NCBI GenBank assembly: GCA_900759225.1
Contig: CAAEUM010000304.1
Span: 1-8,704 of the forward strand
Direction of reading: 5' to 3'
Source of the DNA: Lachnospiraceae bacterium
GTDB lineage: Bacteria > Bacillota > Clostridia > Lachnospirales > Lachnospiraceae
Length of the DNA: 8,704 bases
The notes below the pieces were generated by a model. It was not told the DNA's origin. It did not search any database and saw only the letters and a program-made list of their open reading frames with translations. A program made the position numbers and the translations under genes. Shown here piece after piece: positions 7,422 through 8,704 of this stretch (the first letter of the stretch is position 1; every line of letters starts with the position of its first letter).

Positions 7422-8363
7422 ATGATACGGATTTTTAAGACCGAGGACGGAATTCTGCATGAAAAAAATGAGATGCAGCCGGGAAGCTGGATAGCGCTCA
7501 CAAACCCTACGGCGTCAGAAATTATGGACATCGCAGATACCTACCAGATTGACCCGGAGCATATTAAGGCACCTCTGGATGAAGAGGAGCGTTCCCGTAT
7601 TGAGGTGGAGGATAACTATACCCTGATTTTGGTGGATATCCCTTCGATTGAGGAACGCAACGGGAAGGACTGGTTTGTAACCATCCCAATGGCAATCATA
7701 ACAACCTCTGATGTGCTGATCACAGTATGCCTGGAGGAAACACCGGTACTGACCTCCTTTATGGATGGCCGTGTGCGGGATTTCCATACATTTATGAAAA
7801 CAAGGTTCATTCTGCAGATCCTTTATAAGAATGCCACCCAGTTTTTGCAGTACCTGCGTATTATTGACCGTAAGAGCGAGGTGATCGAACGCAAGCTTCA
7901 TCAGTCACAGAAAAATGAGGAGCTTATTGAGCTTTTGGAGCTGGAAAAGTCCCTGGTATATTTTACTACCTCCCTGCGCTCCAATGAGGTAGTGCTGGAG
8001 AAGCTTTTAAGAACGGAGAAAATAAAGAAATATCCGGAGGATGAGGATTTCCTTGAGGATGTCATTATTGAGAACAAGCAGGCTATTGAAATGGCAAATA
8101 TTTACAGTGGTATTTTAAGCGGTACCATGGACGCCTTCGCATCGGTTATTTCCAATAACCTGAATATTGTAATGAAGTTCCTGGCTACGGTTACGATCGT
8201 TATGTCAATCCCAACGATGATAGCCAGCTTCTATGGAATGAATGTGAATGCACATGGAATGCCTTTTGCAGAAAGTCCCTACGGCTTTTTCATTGTGCTA
8301 GGAATCGCCCTTGGCATTTCCCTGATCGTAGCCTATATCTTTAATAAGAAGGATCTATTCTAA
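7422..8363 (+). CDS. corA: CorA-family magnesium (divalent cation) transporter
   Basis: This inner-membrane protein takes up Mg2+, possibly also Co2+ or Ni2+, as a homopentameric channel (family knowledge). Its 313 residues are normal for CorA. A large cytosolic domain (about 1-245) with long acidic helices (about 150-245) precedes TM1 (about 251-270). The signature pore motif YGMN (271-274) follows, then a short periplasmic loop, TM2 (about 287-307) and a basic C-terminus ending KKDLF. ATG 7422 follows GGGGGAGAG, with GGAG at 7-nt spacing. It has its own consensus promoter and no riboswitch-sized leader, so control at Mg2+-riboswitch level is unlikely. It is divergent from the giant activase gene and followed after 62 bp by a rhomboid-like ORF with no terminator between them. 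Confidence 0.94.
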   Translation: MIRIFKTEDGILHEKNEMQPGSWIALTNPTASEIMDIADTYQIDPEHIKAPLDEEERSRIEVEDNYTLILVDIPSIEERNGKDWFVTIPMAIITTSDVLITVCLEETPVLTSFMDGRVRDFHTFMKTRFILQILYKNATQFLQYLRIIDRKSEVIERKLHQSQKNEELIELLELEKSLVYFTTSLRSNEVVLEKLLRTEKIKKYPEDEDFLEDVIIENKQAIEMANIYSGILSGTMDAFASVISNNLNIVMKFLATVTIVMSIPTMIASFYGMNVNAHGMPFAESPYGFFIVLGIALGISLIVAYIFNKKDLF

Positions 8364-8425
8364 AAGGCGGCTGGCAGAAAAGAAAAACGGGCAAAAATCA
8401 ATAATTTTAGATAAAGGATGATGGA

Positions 8426-8704
8426 ATGAAATTTTTTAGTAAGCTGGAACAGAAATTCGGGCGGTATGCGATCCACAATCTGATGTACTACATTATTATC
8501 CTGTATGTGATCGGATTTTTCCTGATGTATACGGCCCCTGAGTTTGTGGTGTATTATTTGAGCCTGGATGCAGGCGCCATTCTTCATGGACAGATATGGA
8601 GGCTTTTTACCTTCCTCCTGTATCCTCCTACGACCAGTCCCTTCTGGATTCTTTTTGCAATCCTGATGTATTATTCTCTGGGACGTTCTCTGGAAGCCAT
8701 ATGA
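8426..8704 (+). CDS. Rhomboid-like membrane protein, N-terminal part ending at TGA on the window edge
   Basis: This is a 92-residue hydrophobic ORF. A charged N-terminal helix (FSKLEQKFGRYAI) precedes TM1 (about 19-37). Next come a loop with HGQIWRLFTFLLYPP (54-68), which carries the rhomboid-type WR motif, and TM2 (about 71-86). It ends LGRSLEAI then TGA (8702-8704). As I recall them, clostridial rhomboid-family intramembrane protease homologues run to about 200 residues and continue after this point with W-G-x-x-R-F. The serine and histidine catalytic motifs would lie beyond the stop, so proteolytic activity cannot be judged. ATG 8426 follows AAAGG (8413-8417) at 8-nt spacing. It is probably co-transcribed with corA. 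It may be a truncated gene, a short paralogue, or a full gene with a nonsense change. Confidence 0.65.
   Translation: MKFFSKLEQKFGRYAIHNLMYYIIILYVIGFFLMYTAPEFVVYYLSLDAGAILHGQIWRLFTFLLYPPTTSPFWILFAILMYYSLGRSLEAI

Noticed and set aside
7515..7901. 128-codon minus-strand frame
   Set aside because: It is antisense to the clearly conserved CorA gene and has no family-like motif.
8702..8704. TGA read as tryptophan (recoded genetic code)
   Set aside because: All tryptophans elsewhere are encoded by TGG, no other gene has internal TGA, and the host type does not suggest code change.

Overview
The window reads as chromosome of a mid-G+C anaerobic Firmicute, most likely a Lachnospiraceae/Clostridium-group gut bacterium. 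This rests on strong AGGAGG-type ribosome binding sites, consensus sigma-A promoters, and a gene set I associate with that group: a CdaR-type regulator next to a glycerate kinase, and a very large CoA-dehydratase-activase-like protein. The species assignment is inference. I see no mobile element, CRISPR array, rRNA or tRNA.

Layout. Positions 1-239 hold the 3' end of glyA (serine hydroxymethyltransferase). A strong 16-bp hairpin separates it from a CdaR/PucR-type sugar-diacid regulator (310-1473, +). A 119-130 bp regulatory gap follows, with inverted repeats, a good sigma-A promoter and a short tandem repeat filling the promoter spacer. It leads into a type I glycerate kinase (best start 1608, end 2747, +). 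A bidirectional terminator (about 2759-2812) separates this from a convergent 1436-residue gene (2826-7136, -). That protein has two BcrA/BadF-type ASKHA ATPase domains, a Cys cluster and a long DUF2229/HgdB-like region that itself looks duplicated. A 285-bp divergent intergenic region follows. It carries a minus-strand promoter with phased direct repeats for the giant gene and a perfect-consensus promoter for a CorA-type Mg2+ transporter (7422-8363, +). Downstream, apparently in the same transcript, is a 92-codon rhomboid-like membrane ORF (8426-8704) that stops at TGA at the last base of the window.

How the genes fit. The regulator and kinase form a plausible glycerate/sugar-acid module: CdaR-family proteins sense glycerate-like acids, and the kinase feeds glycerate into lower glycolysis as 2-phosphoglycerate. 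glyA upstream is related by C3/serine metabolism, but no functional link is proven. The giant protein is the least understood item. Its two ATPase domains keep both cysteines that hold the [4Fe-4S] cluster in HgdC-type activators, so an ATP-driven low-potential electron donor fused to its own electron acceptor is a reasonable hypothesis. No dehydratase subunit or CoA-pathway gene lies nearby to name its substrate.
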